64,000 nt of DNA. Origin: Podospora comata (lineage: Eukaryota > Ascomycota > Sordariomycetes > Sordariales > Podosporaceae). How positions within the stretch are numbered: position 1 is the first letter of the stretch; every line of letters begins with the position of its first letter. This document shows positions 13,181-23,500 of the stretch, one piece after another. The notes below the pieces were generated by a model. It searched no databases and was not told the origin of the DNA. It saw nothing but the letters and a program-made list of their open reading frames with translations. The DNA lies in NCBI GenBank assembly GCA_017354895.1, contig CP071493.1, forward strand, positions 3,658,001 through 3,722,000. The letters run 5' to 3'. Both the position numbers and the translations under genes were made by a program.

Positions 13181-14270
13181 TCAACCTGTGAGCTTCCACA
13201 ACAACACCATCAACGCAACGTAGCACATGAAGCTCAACAAAACGAGCAACGCCACGCTGTTACCGCTGGTCCGGAATTTCTTCTTGACAACGAGGGTCCT
13301 TCTTCGCCCCCGTACGGTAAGGCCTGTTGGGGTTGCTGGATCGTTTTCTTCGCCGCTACTACTTTCGTCTTCGCTCTCGACCGAATCAAAGAACTGACGG
13401 TTGCCTTCGTACCGCCGGTAGATGGCGACTAGCATGATAGCCGTACCATAACAAGCGAATAAGGCTCCTATGGGGTAGAACTCCGAGGTGAAAATCTTGA
13501 GGATGACTAGCGCAAAGGAGAACTGTGATAGAGCCGTGCGCATATAGGCACCCTCAAAGGTTCGTTGGGCAGCGCGGATTTCCACCAGCCTGAACAAGTA
13601 AAGCGTGTGAGTAGACTGCCTCGTATGTGCATATGGTGTACGACAGAATTGCAGGTGTGTGTCCGAGATATGATCTAGATGGGGCAACTAGCCTGCGACC
13701 ACACGCCTCGATCTGAACAACAAATGGCCTAGAGTAGGCGAGATCGTTCGGGCCCGCTACACGTTCCTACCCGTCAAAAATGTCCCGTGCCGTCTGTATG
13801 AAAAGACTTCCGCAAGTGCGGGGAACGGCAGAAGAAGAGGCGGCAGACACAAGCATGGTGGCGGCGTGCATATCACTGACAGGTCTCCACCAAGAAGGAC
13901 CGATAATCATACCAAGATGGAAAGGCGGCAAGAAAAGGGGGGAGGCTGGATCGAAACAAGGACAATATGGTGACGAATCAGGGGCAGGTGAGGCGTCCAC
14001 GGTAAGGAGGTGTGTGAACAATTGGAAGCAAGGAGAAATAGAGGCTGAGGTGTTGGTCGTACAAGACCGGCACTTCGGAACGACATTGCGAAAGATGAGA
14101 TCAAGACTCACTCTTGACTCGTCAGCACGACTGATCGTGCGCGGTGAAGACGCAGATGGAGTCGGTCCTGGGGGTAAGGATGGAGGGCCTATACATAGCA
14201 GACGTCAGTTATCGGTGCTATTCAGGGAGTGATGAGCGCGCGACGCACCTCGAGCATGGACGCCATGCTG
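13181..14270 (-). CDS. DUF202-type membrane protein; 5' exons tentative
   Basis: The 3' exon (13589-13181) is firm. It starts after a TTCAG acceptor and encodes an amphipathic VEIRAAQRTFEGAYMRTAL segment, two hydrophobic helices (FSFALVILKIF and GALFACYGTAIMLVAI), a basic turn with YRRYEGNRQFF, an acidic linker, a KKKFRTSGN stretch and a final hydrophobic helix ending at LLWKLTG. This is the DUF202 arrangement found in fungal proteins with a third, C-terminal membrane span. Upstream, the frame continues through a donor at 13771/13770 (181-bp intron) into IQTARDIFDG. A Pro/Ser-rich stretch (GPTPSASSPRTISRADES) lies near 14110-14165. A candidate initiator reading MASMLE is near 14263-14246. The exact upstream exon joins are not resolved. 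Function unknown; yeast DUF202 relatives include vacuolar transporter chaperone components. Confidence 0.65.
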
Positions 14271-15291
14271 AGCGGCTTGTGTTGGTGGTGCTGACTGAGG
14301 AATTGATAAGTGAAAGGGCAAGCTGCCCGGCTTCGTTCGGGGCCGAATCTATTATTATGAGATTAAGCGTGCTGTAGCGCGGATGTAATGAGGTGTGAGA
14401 TGGATGAGAAGATGAATGATATCGTGGGCTGTGACGTTGTTTGTTGAAGGTTGCTTCGGTCAGTGGGTCTTGCGTAATTTTGGGGCGGGTTGTGTTATTG
14501 TTAGCCTCAAAGCACGCATAACCCTAACCCGTAACAAGCTGGGCCCGCAGCATTCTCGCATACCTCACACAGGGAAGACAGTGAATGGTATGTTTAGAGC
14601 TCTGAGTAATTGAAAGAATATATGATTTTGAATGTCAATCGAAGTTTTAAGTGTAGTTAGCTATACAAACACTGTAGGCAAATAGAGCTGCCATCGTCAC
14701 CCAGAACCTATGAAATCCATAGTGACATGGCTGGCTCCTGAGTACAACTTGTGTGTGGTTCTCTGACCATTTCCGATGATCATCAGACGCGATATGTTAC
14801 ATGATCAATCTTGCAACACAGAATATCTTATAGAGGCTCGTAAATGGAGATTATCTCAAAGGTAAACCTGGACTCAAGACCTCTAGATAAGTAAAGCTCT
14901 CAAAGTGTCAGAATTACAGTCAAGAATCATCTGCTCACTGGAAGCAAGAACAGCTGTCCAATCATTTCACAGCATTTACACCAAAAATCCCAACCAATCG
15001 ACTCACACCATTCTCACCTAGCGCAGCTCTACCACCCCTGCAACAGTGGCCCGTGCCTGATATCGATTGCAGGGTTCCCGCAGCACAGTGGAGCAGCCTT
15101 GTCGATTGAAGCTTCGTGGCCGCTTCATTCGAGAGAGAGCTCCCGAGCAGCTCGCGGGCGCAATCATCACCATTGAAACATTTCCCCATCGACGACGCCC
15201 TCCTCCACAAACTCACACTCACCCACCCAGTTCCCTCTTTTTCTTCAACAACACACACCCACGCAGCTTGTACCCTCACAAACAAGAAACA
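14271..15291. other. divergent intergenic region, DUF202 gene to OST2
   Basis: About 1 kb between divergently transcribed genes, so it probably holds both promoters. A telobox-like AACCCTAACCC lies at 14519-14529. Bases 15170-15290 form a CCACC- and CAA-rich leader directly before the OST2 ATG. No ORF of interest. Confidence 0.5.
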
Positions 15292-15991
15292 ATGGCCCAA
15301 AAACGCAACAACGTCAACCGCGGCGTCTCGCCAAACCCAAAGACAGCCACCACCACCTCTTCCTCAACCACCACCGCCCCCCTCCCTCCAACCCCCAACC
15401 CTGCCGCTCCCATCCCAGGAAGCAGCAGACCAACATCCTCCCACTCCGCCACCACCACCTCAGCCAAAACCTCCGCCTCCGCGCCCGTCGCCCAGACCTG
15501 GGACAAGGTCGTCTCCAACCTGACAACCCACTACCAGAAATCCACACCCCAGCGGACGAAGCTGCTCGATGCGTTTATGGCCTTCTTGGTGGTGGTGGGG
15601 GTCCTGCAGTTTGTGTATTGTGTCTTGGCGGGGAATTACGTACGTTGACATCCAAACAATAATCTGGCTCTTATCCAGGGGGAGGCAGGGGGAGATCTTG
15701 GGTTGTATATGTTGCTAACATGTGGTATAACAACAGCCCTTCAACGCCTTCCTCTCCGGATTCAGCGCGACAGTCGGGCAGTTTGTTCTCACCGCGTCAC
15801 TGCGCATTCAGACCACCGAGGCGAATAAGAAGGACTTTCCGGCGGTTTCTCCCGAGAGGTAAATGCATACATCACTGCTCATTTGACCCACGTTTAGGGG
15901 GCCAGGGGGCTAACATTGGAATAGGGCGTTTGCGGATTACGTCGTCTGCAGTTTAATCCTGCATTTCTTCTGCGTGAACTTTATCAACTAG
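15292..15991 (+). CDS. ost2: oligosaccharyltransferase subunit OST2/DAD1 (178 aa)
   Basis: Integral subunit of the ER oligosaccharyltransferase, which transfers the lipid-linked glycan to Asn in N-glycosylation. Three exons: 15292-15639, 15737-15858 and 15925-15991. Both introns have GTACGT/GTAAAT donors and CAG/TAG acceptors, and the frame is kept through both joins. The first about 70 residues are a Thr/Ser/Pro-rich cytosolic tail longer than in yeast. The conserved DAD1 core follows: a helix ending in TKLLDAFMAFL, the first span (VVVGVLQFVYCVLAG), then NAFLSGFSATVGQFVLTASLR, and the C-terminus ADYVVCSLILHFFCVNFIN, which matches the family's invariant end. The ATG has CAA before it. It converges with the GRASP gene, another secretory-pathway gene, with 324 bp between stops. 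Confidence 0.95.
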
Positions 15992-16315
15992 ATTTGCCGG
16001 TGAAAAAGGGGAACGGGGAAAACAAAACCAAAGCGAGCGAGCGCAGATATTTGGAATCTTTTGGGCCAAAACTGGGGGCAGTGGTGAAATGTGGTGTTTT
16101 TTCTTCTTCGATTCATCTCTGTTTAACAATTGCTGTATTTTCTGTCTACATTACCTCTTTTCACCGCGTGAGGAGTGTGCGGTTCATATACCACATCATA
16201 CCGTCCCTGCTGTACAACAAAATTTTACAGCAACAAGGCAAGAATCAAGGCCAGACAGATAACTTTATATGATAAACAGGCAGGGCTGGTATAAACAATA
16301 CACATTTCAAGATGT
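15992..16315. other. convergent 3' ends of OST2 and GRASP genes
   Basis: 324 bp between two stop codons facing each other; presumed 3' UTRs and polyadenylation sites of both genes. It has T-rich and AACAAAATTTTA-type stretches but no separate feature. Confidence 0.6.
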
Positions 16316-17437
16316 TCACTCTCCCTCCTTGGGTGGAGGTATGCTTCCAGCCCTGGGCGGCCCTCCCATTGGTGGCCCTCCGGTTTTTGGGGGAGGTGGC
16401 AACGGTGAGGCAGTTCGACTTGGCGCGTTGTCCAATTCTCTGCTCTTCTTTTCCTGTTCCTTGAAGTAATCGTCCATGAGATTCGGTCCCGTATGGTGGC
16501 CCCTTTCCTTCTTTTTGCCTCGGGGTGGTGCAGTACCGCCTGTTGTTGGAGGCGGGCTAAGTAGTTGAGCCGGGACAAGAAAGTCTGCCGAGGAGGATGG
16601 AGGGGGAGGAGTAGCTGTGGTAGCCGCCGGAACAAAAGGTGAGAATGACCTTGGGGCAGCGCCGAACTGAGGGATACCACCACCAGATTCACTGCCATCA
16701 AAGAGAGTCTCACCGGGAGCTTGAACTGGCTCGCTAAGAGGGGCAGGGATGCGATGTAGGGCGCCATAGCCGAGGACGCAGCCGAGAGCTCCCTCTCCTC
16801 CCCAGTCACGCGAGGGCTGGATGGTGACCTCGCGCGTGACGTTGTATTCGTTGTTGTAGACGTAGAGGCGGAGGGGGCGGCCGATGTGGTCTTCTACCAG
16901 TTCGGAGAGGCCGGATTCGCCGTGGAGGACGCCCTCGGGGGTGCCGAGGATGTAATCGCTGTAGGGGAGGAGGCCGGCGGCGTCGGCGGGGGAGTTGGCG
17001 GGGACGTCGAGGACGTGCCAGATGTTGGAGACGACGGAGAGCGGGGTCCATTGGAGGGTGAGGCCTAGGGAGGCGGTGTCGGCGGGGACGGGGACGTGGA
17101 GGGCGCGTGTGCGCTGGCCTTTGGCGGACCAGAGGCCGAGCATCACTGAAGAGCCGGCGCAGTTGCGGACTTCCTGGGCGAAGAGGGAGGGGTCGGAGGA
17201 TTCCTGGGGATCAAGGTTAGTTGGAGAGGGGTGAGAAGGGGAGTTTGGGGGGAGTTTGGGGGGAGGTACAATCATGCGCCCGTTGATGCCGACTACGTAG
17301 TCGAACCATGGCTCGATGGAGAGCTCGAGGTTGGTGTTGCGCAGGACTTGGAAGCCGAAACCGCTGTGGGTTTCTCTTGCCTGAGGAGGCGCATCACCGT
17401 CGAGACGGGATATGAATCGGTTGAGGGCGTTGAACAT
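16316..17437 (-). CDS. grh1: Golgi reassembly stacking protein, GRASP/Grh1 (351 aa)
   Basis: Peripheral membrane protein of the early secretory pathway, linked to COPII vesicle tethering and unconventional secretion. Exons 17437-17270 and 17203-16316, separated by a 66-bp intron with GTACCT donor, CTAAC branch point and CCCCAG acceptor. The intron is a multiple of three and stop-free, so one open frame runs through it. Removing it deletes a Pro-rich insert and restores the GRASP spacing NGRMI-ESSDPSLF. The two tandem PDZ-like domains cover residues about 20-205, with the landmarks PWFDYVVGINGR, LWSAKGQRTR, PADAAGLLPYSDYILG and LYVYNNEYNVTREV. The tail (about 206-351) is Pro/Gly/Ser-rich. The N-terminus MFNALNRFISRL has no Gly at position 2, so it is not myristoylated as in animals. 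It fits an amphipathic helix as in yeast Grh1. Head-to-head with TGS1. Confidence 0.93.
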   Translation of the reverse strand: MFNALNRFISRLDGDAPPQARETHSGFGFQVLRNTNLELSIEPWFDYVVGINGRMIVPPPKLPPNSPSHPSPTNLDPQESSDPSLFAQEVRNCAGSSVMLGLWSAKGQRTRALHVPVPADTASLGLTLQWTPLSVVSNIWHVLDVPANSPADAAGLLPYSDYILGTPEGVLHGESGLSELVEDHIGRPLRLYVYNNEYNVTREVTIQPSRDWGGEGALGCVLGYGALHRIPAPLSEPVQAPGETLFDGSESGGGIPQFGAAPRSFSPFVPAATTATPPPPSSSADFLVPAQLLSPPPTTGGTAPPRGKKKERGHHTGPNLMDDYFKEQEKKSRELDNAPSRTASPLPPPPKTGGPPMGGPPRAGSIPPPKEGE

Positions 17438-17759
17438 GTTTTGGGGGGGCTATGTGGTGGTTTGGAGGTTGGGTTGTCGTCGTTCTGAAGAGTGAAGCTG
17501 TCTCGAAGGCAGGCTTGGCATGTGCAATTGGACAGGGGTCCGGTAATGGATACGGTGGTGTTTATCGGTGACCCGCTCTTCACCTTGAGGGTGGGGCAGG
17601 TCTGAGCTTCTCTGAACTGCAAACGCTCATCCCTGTCTTGGCATTGAGTCTCATTGTGGTTTAAATTCTTGTAGAGTTCTTCTCATGGACAATCTGGAAA
17701 TTCTAGATGGAAATGACAAGCATCTTCCCAGACTCATTCTTGAATTCACATAATACATC
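17438..17759. promoter_or_regulatory. shared promoter region, GRASP and TGS1
   Basis: 322 bp separate the two divergent start codons, so both promoters must lie here or overlap the opposite leader. I did not find a convincing TATA box. Confidence 0.5.
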
Positions 17760-18844
17760 ATGGGCCAAGAACAGTCTGTGACTGAGCGCGACAAGGCGTC
17801 GCCAAGTCCAAGTGTAGTGGTAGGCTCCACACTGCCGCGTTCACCAACCAAACACGCTGGAACAGCACTCAACACCAGAATTCAACCTCACACCAACAGG
17901 GTGACCAAGAAACGTCCTCAGAAAATCAGAAAAGATGCGAGAGAGAGAAAAACGATCCCATTTGGCGGCATAACCATCCCTCACAGACCCCCATTTGAGC
18001 CAGATCTCAAACAGACCGCCATGTCCATCATGAAACCCGTCGTTGGCAAACTGCCACTCACAGATGAATGTCTTCACTACGATGATGTGTGTGAGGTGCC
18101 GCAAAATCTTCAAAAGTAAGCCGCTCAACCCACCTACGTGATCCCACTTAACTAACTCTTCAAAGATATTTCCACCAGCGCTACTCAATATTCAAATTCT
18201 ATGACTATGACATCCGCCTCACAAACGATGCTTGGTTTGGCATCACCCCAGAACCCCTAGCCTTGAGGCTCGCCGACGACCTGCCTTCACATCTCTACTC
18301 CACCCCACGACGCACGACCATAGTTGACCTCTTTGGCGGTGCTGGCGGCAACACGATCGCCTTTGCCCTCTCAGAAAAATGGGAGCATGTCATCTCCATC
18401 GAGCGCGATGCCTCCACTCTCGCATGCGCCCAACACAACGCCGAGGTATACGGCGTCTCCGGATACATCACCTTTATCCATGGTGACTGCCTCGACTTTT
18501 TGGATCGTCTAAAGCATCACCCAGAAACACTGGATTTATCACTACGAGAAAAGTGCGATATGAGCCAGACCGTTCTGTTTGCATCGCCACCATGGGGAGG
18601 AGTGGACTATAAGGAGCAGGATGTGTTCGACCTGAGCACCATGGAGCCGTACAACCTCAAGGTACTACACAAGGCTTGCAGTCCTATGGAGCATGCTTTG
18701 TATTTGCCTAGGACGAGCGATTTGAGGCAGATTGCAAAGCTGGCTCCGAAAGGTGAGAAGATAGAAGTGGTGCAGTATTGTATGGATGGGGCGAGTAAAG
18801 CGATGGTTGCTTTGATCCCAGAAGCGACGCCGGAGTTGACTTGA
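17760..18844 (+). CDS. tgs1: trimethylguanosine synthase TGS1 (344 aa)
   Basis: S-adenosylmethionine-dependent methyltransferase that converts the m7G cap of snRNAs, snoRNAs and telomerase RNA to the 2,2,7-trimethylguanosine cap, in the nucleus/nucleolus. Exons 17760-18115 and 18166-18844 with a 50-bp intron (GTAAGC, TTAACTAACT branch region, CAAAG acceptor). The join yields QNLQKYFHQRYSIFKFYDYD, the conserved entry to the catalytic domain, followed by DAWFGITPE. Motif I is VDLFGGAGGNTIAFA near residue 172. The SAM-binding acidic residue sits in SIERD, and the catalytic ASPPWGG motif is near residue 262. The 110 residues before the domain are basic and variable, as in other fungal TGS1 proteins. 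Confidence 0.95.
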
Positions 18845-19227
18845 TTATTTCGGCAATTTGCTTCATTTAGATACTTCTAGACCATAGATACCCCCTCAAG
18901 CAAACAATATGCCTCCCCAGAATCTGTGAAGTTCGAGGCCGATTATGTAATCTTCAAGAGCTCCGCTTGCCTCGCAAACAAGGCAGGAAATGTGGGTCTT
19001 AGCTGTCGTTGCCTCACAGACCAAGCACGGGCGGGATGCTCCAACAACACACTGGACCTCGCCGTTGGCCGACCCGAACATCAAGCTCCAGCAATTGCGC
19101 GTCCCAGGATCCAGCAACATTCGTCTTTGGCGCTGGCATTGCTCACCGAATATTACCGTCGATTCCCTCGACGACCTTGTATACACCTCCATTTTCGCAC
19201 CGGTAGCTCCAATCTCAGCCAGTCAAC
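18845..19227. other. intergenic between TGS1 and V-ATPase f gene
   Basis: 383 bp on the same strand; 3' UTR of TGS1 and promoter/leader of the next gene. Both strands are open here in some frames, including a Cys-rich minus-strand frame at 18896-19192. None starts or ends in a gene-like way. Confidence 0.5.
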
Positions 19228-19620
19228 ATGAAGCCCATCGTCGGCGCCGTGCAGGCATGGTCTTGGTAAGAACGACTCCATCAACCTCGCCAGTCATGGA
19301 AGGCATTGCGCTAACAGCAACTCACCTCAGCGTTGTGATTTCTCTCTTCGCCCTCGTCGTCCTCGGTATTCTCGGCATTCTCTTCAACAAAAATCACCCA
19401 GAGCTCGTCGGCGGTGGTGAGGACCCCGAGAACGGACCAGAAGTTGCCTCTACCATCTTCACTGCTATTATCATCTACATCGTATGTTGCGCCCCTATAC
19501 GCATCAAAGTCCAGGACAAGATTGCTAATAATGCTTGCCAAACAGGGGTTCATTGTCTTCTGCGGCTTCCAGGGTCTCCTGCACGTACGCCAAAGCCGAC
19601 GGGGCTCGATTGCGCTATAA
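19228..19620 (+). CDS. V-ATPase subunit f / RNase K-like protein (87 aa)
   Basis: Small two-span membrane protein. The family includes metazoan RNase kappa and yeast YPR170W-B, the f subunit of the vacuolar ATPase Vo sector. Three exons: 19228-19265, 19331-19481 and 19546-19620, with GTAAGA and GTATGT donors and CAG acceptors. The frame is continuous through both joins. The product begins MKPIVGAVQAWSC, then the first span VVISLFALVVLGILGILF. The family signature follows: NKNHPELVG and the EDPENGPEVA block. The second span (STIFTAIIIYIGFIVFCGFQ) leads into a short tail ending RRGSIAL. The yeast protein has the same layout and nearly the same length (85 aa). Likely role: vacuolar or endosomal acidification. 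Confidence 0.92.
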
Positions 19621-20566
19621 GTAACATATGGCGAGGACGGGAACGAGAACATTGAATCATTCACGGATTATGGCGTTTTTTTTTGGGTCGCACTGGCGAA
19701 GCATTTGCGTTTTTTTTGCTGCCCTGGGGATGGGGAGGGTTGCTCTAACATAGCATATTGAGTTGGGAACCAGGTGGCTTGGGGGGCTGGCTTGTGTTCA
19801 TACCATGTGAGGAACTGTTGCTTCACCCATAGAGATGGAGAGCTAGAGGTTGGTCTTTTCTGTTAGTTTGACTGTTGACAGCAAGTACTGTAATGATACT
19901 TTTGACGTTAACTTGCAGAAGGCGGGGGTCTAGTTCGGCAGTGAACTTGTATCGGTTGATGACAGGCGGTCTTGAAGAAGTCGACTGTTGAAGTCTCTTG
20001 CCTGCCATGTTTTGGGCTGGTTGGCGTGGATGATAGTGGGTGGGGTCGCTTGGCGAGCTGAAGACACACATTTCCCAATTGGGAATGCAGGTTGCACCTT
20101 CAACTGTCGCGATTCCCATGTCGTCCCTGGTTGCTTTTAGGCATCACAGCCTCCAAAATAAAATTCCCGCCGGCTCCTCCATCTATTCCGCAGCAGCTTT
20201 AGGCATCGCGGGCTATCACAAGATCTCGCGCCTTTCTCGTGTGGGGATCTCCTGCTGTGTCCAGGCAGCACACCCCCCTGTCACGTCCAAGAGGCGACGA
20301 ACCTTCACCACACCTCCATCGAGAATCTCAAACGCGCGTGTCATTCAACAAGGGTTTCGAGGAGTCCTCAACAAAAACAACTTGATATTTAAGTACCTAA
20401 CACCCCTTTCGTCTTCCAATTCACACACTTTGACCATCTCTCTTACTCGCTTCTCAGCACATCCCACATATCGCCATTCCAGAGGAGTCGGAGATTATTT
20501 TCATCCAGTTCAATTGACTTTGCATCTGGAGCTGTTCGTTCAGATACAAGTCACATATCTTTCAAC
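19621..20566. other. intergenic, promoter of the ankyrin-protein gene
   Basis: About 950 bp. T-rich runs after 19670 fit a 3' UTR. From 20380 the plus strand is C/T-rich with CAAC-type sequence up to the next ATG, fitting a leader. No supported gene; the minus-strand frame 19823-20119 has no recognisable features. Confidence 0.5.
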
Positions 20567-23500
20567 ATGGCCACCACCACTGCCCCGGCCCTGCCTGTTC
20601 CCCTTACAGACCTTCCCAAACACCTTGCTCAGCACCCACACACGCCTGTCACACAGCTCTTTGAGCCATACCGCAAGTATGAGGCTCACCTCCGTGAGTC
20701 TTTTGCCCAGGACCCTTCCAATGAGCTCTTGAAGGACCCTCACGTCAACGTCCTTCCTCTTTTCACCGAGGATACCTCCAGCCTCAACATCAGAGCCCGC
20801 AATCTGGCGGCCGAGTCCAAGGAGGAGCGTTCCAGATACATCATGCCCCTGCCCAAGGAGCTACGAAGGCCCAATGGCTCACCGGCGACTGTCAAGGACC
20901 TCAAGGAGTTCCGCCGCAACTTCAATGTCTTTTCTGAGTCTTCGCTCGTTGAGCTTGACTGGAGCAACGTTGTTGCCGCCGGCTCATCAGTGGTGAACTG
21001 TTTGTTGCCAGTACCTGCTGAATACAACCGCAACAAGAGAACGCTTCGCGAGTTCTACCACGAGAAGTTCTCACCTGCGTCAGATGTCGATCTTTTTCTT
21101 TACGGTCTCACCGAGGAGCAGGCCATTGAGAAGATCAAGGATATTGAGGCCCGAGTCCGCGATTCTCTTCTTACCGAGACTACCACGGTCAGGACCAAGA
21201 ACGCCATTACTATTTGCAGCCAATACCCAACTCGCCATATTCAGATCGTTCTTCGAATTTACAACTCGGTTTCTGAGATTTTGACGGGATTCGACATTGA
21301 TTGCTCGGGGGCTGCGTATGATGGCAGCCAGGTCTACTGCACTCCACGTGCTCTTCAGTCTTACCTGACCCAGATCAACCACATTGATCTGACTCGGCGC
21401 AGCCCTTCCTATGAGAATCGCCTTTCCAAGTACTCCCACAGAGGTTTTGAGGTGTACTGGCCAGACCTCGACCGGTCCCGCATCGACCCAACCATCTTTG
21501 AGCGGAGCTTCCAGCGCACGCTTGGGTTGGCGAGGCTTCTTGTCTTGGAACGCCTCCCTACCCAAGGGGCGAGAGAGACATACACTGATCAGCGTCGCAA
21601 GGAGCGAGGCCGGCCAGCGATTGATCGCTACAGCCGGAACCAGCACAAGCTCTGGGGCAACATCAAGGATGAGCATGAGGACGAGATTGCGGACTGGGCT
21701 CTTGAGGATGAGGTCTCCAACTATCACACCTTCACGATTCCTTACGGCACCAAGTACCACGCCAAGAAGATTGAGAAGCTGTGCTACACGAGGGATTTGC
21801 TGCTCAACGCCGAGTGGAACCAGAAGAAGGACAGGGAGGTGTATCTTCATCGCCACCCTGCCTTCTTTGGCCGGGTCGAGGACGTGGTGAACGACTGCTG
21901 CGGATTCTGCCCTGTCCCGACTACGGACCAGGAGAAGGAGATTGCTGCCGAGGAGGAGAAGTACTTTGTGTCGGGGAAGATCTCTTTCCTCAAAGATGAT
22001 CCGGGCAGACAGGCTATCGGCTCGTTCAATCCTCTGACGGATGATGACTGGACTGAGATGGCGTATGTTGGTAACACGGCTCGGCTTTGCCATGCTATCG
22101 TTGATGGTGATGCTGAGCATGTCAAGGACTGGCTTGCTCAGGAAGGAGTTGATCCCAATACTCGGGATTACACTGGTCGCACCCCTCTGCATCTTGCTGT
22201 CATGACGTCTACGCCGGAGATTGTTCGTCTTCTTGTCGATGCGGGTGCTAGGCTTGTCGCGCGTCTCGCTGATGGACGGACGGCTCTTCACCTTGCTGCG
22301 TCGCGTGGTAGTGTGGAGATTGTTCAGATTCTCATGAACAAGAGCGTTGCTAATGAGGCGGAGCATGAGGAGAAGGAGGAGAAGCGCAAGAAGGAGCTTG
22401 CTGCGAACAAGACTGAGGAGGATAAGATGGATGTCGATGAGAAGGAAGAGGACGGTAGCGAGAAGGAAGAAGACGAGGAGTCTGATGGTGAGATGATCGA
22501 TGGCGAGGACTCTGACGATGAGGGCCGGACTACCACCAGTGGATTTGTCAAGGTTGGGAAGGACGCTGCCGCTGCGGATGAGCTGGCTTTGGAAGAGGCT
22601 GAAGAGGAGCCTGATTTCTACGATGTTAACGTCATCGCCTGGGACACTCCTTGCTCTGCTCTTCACTTTGCCATCATGGAGGGTCATTGTGAGGTTGTCA
22701 AGACTCTGTGCCAGGTATGTCATGCTGGGTCTTGAATGTTGGGAATAGTGCTAACTCTTTTGCAGGAATATGGTGCCGATGTTCTGCTGCCCGTCAAGTT
22801 CTTGAATAGCAACAAGACCCCATACGGGGCGCTGCTCACTCTTGTCCTTGCGCTGGTTTTACCTGTTCCCAAGGCGAAGGAGATGGCCAAGATCCTCTTG
22901 AGTCTTGGGGCCACCTCAGCCCAGGCCGATTTGAACGGCGTTACTGCCTTCCACCGTTATGTCGAGGAGAATGCCGAGTCGCTGCTTGCCACTCTGTGGG
23001 AGCACGATGCGGTAGGGACCAAGACGGCCATCAACCACATCAGCATGCGTGACCAGTATTCGACCGCAGAGACGGCTCTCGGCGTTGCTATCAAGAAAGG
23101 AAATCTTTCTTTGATTCTTCAGTTGCTCGACCATGGCGCTGTGCCTCAGATTGACTTTGAGAGCTGGCTTAAGTCGGCGAGACAGTCAGCCGCCATCGAG
23201 AGGAACCTGGGCACTTTGGAGGGCAACAAGAAGATGTGGAACGAAATGACGGAGCAGCCCCTGATTCTCGCCATCAACTCCACCGATCCCTCCTCGGCTC
23301 TCGAGCTCCTCAAGGCTGGCGCCGACCCCAACGTTGTCACGATGGAGTCTCACAAGCAGATGGGCCGTTCGTGGGTCACGGTGGTTAACGGAGAATCTGC
23401 CCTCGATCTTGTGAATACCTACCTCATCCGTCTCAAGGAATTCCTTGACAAGAAGAAGGATGTGCCCAAGGCCCCAGAGCTTCGTGAGGATCTTGACAGC

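Noticed and set aside
18896-19192. Cys-rich 98-aa minus-strand frame with two LVCEA repeats
   Set aside because: It looks a little like a zinc ribbon, but it covers the leader of the V-ATPase f gene, has no family match I recognise, and has no gene-like 5' context.
21080-22723. 547-codon open frame on the minus strand
   Set aside because: Lies wholly antisense to the ankyrin gene; its openness follows from the strong codon bias of the real gene. Leu/Arg/Val-rich with no domain.
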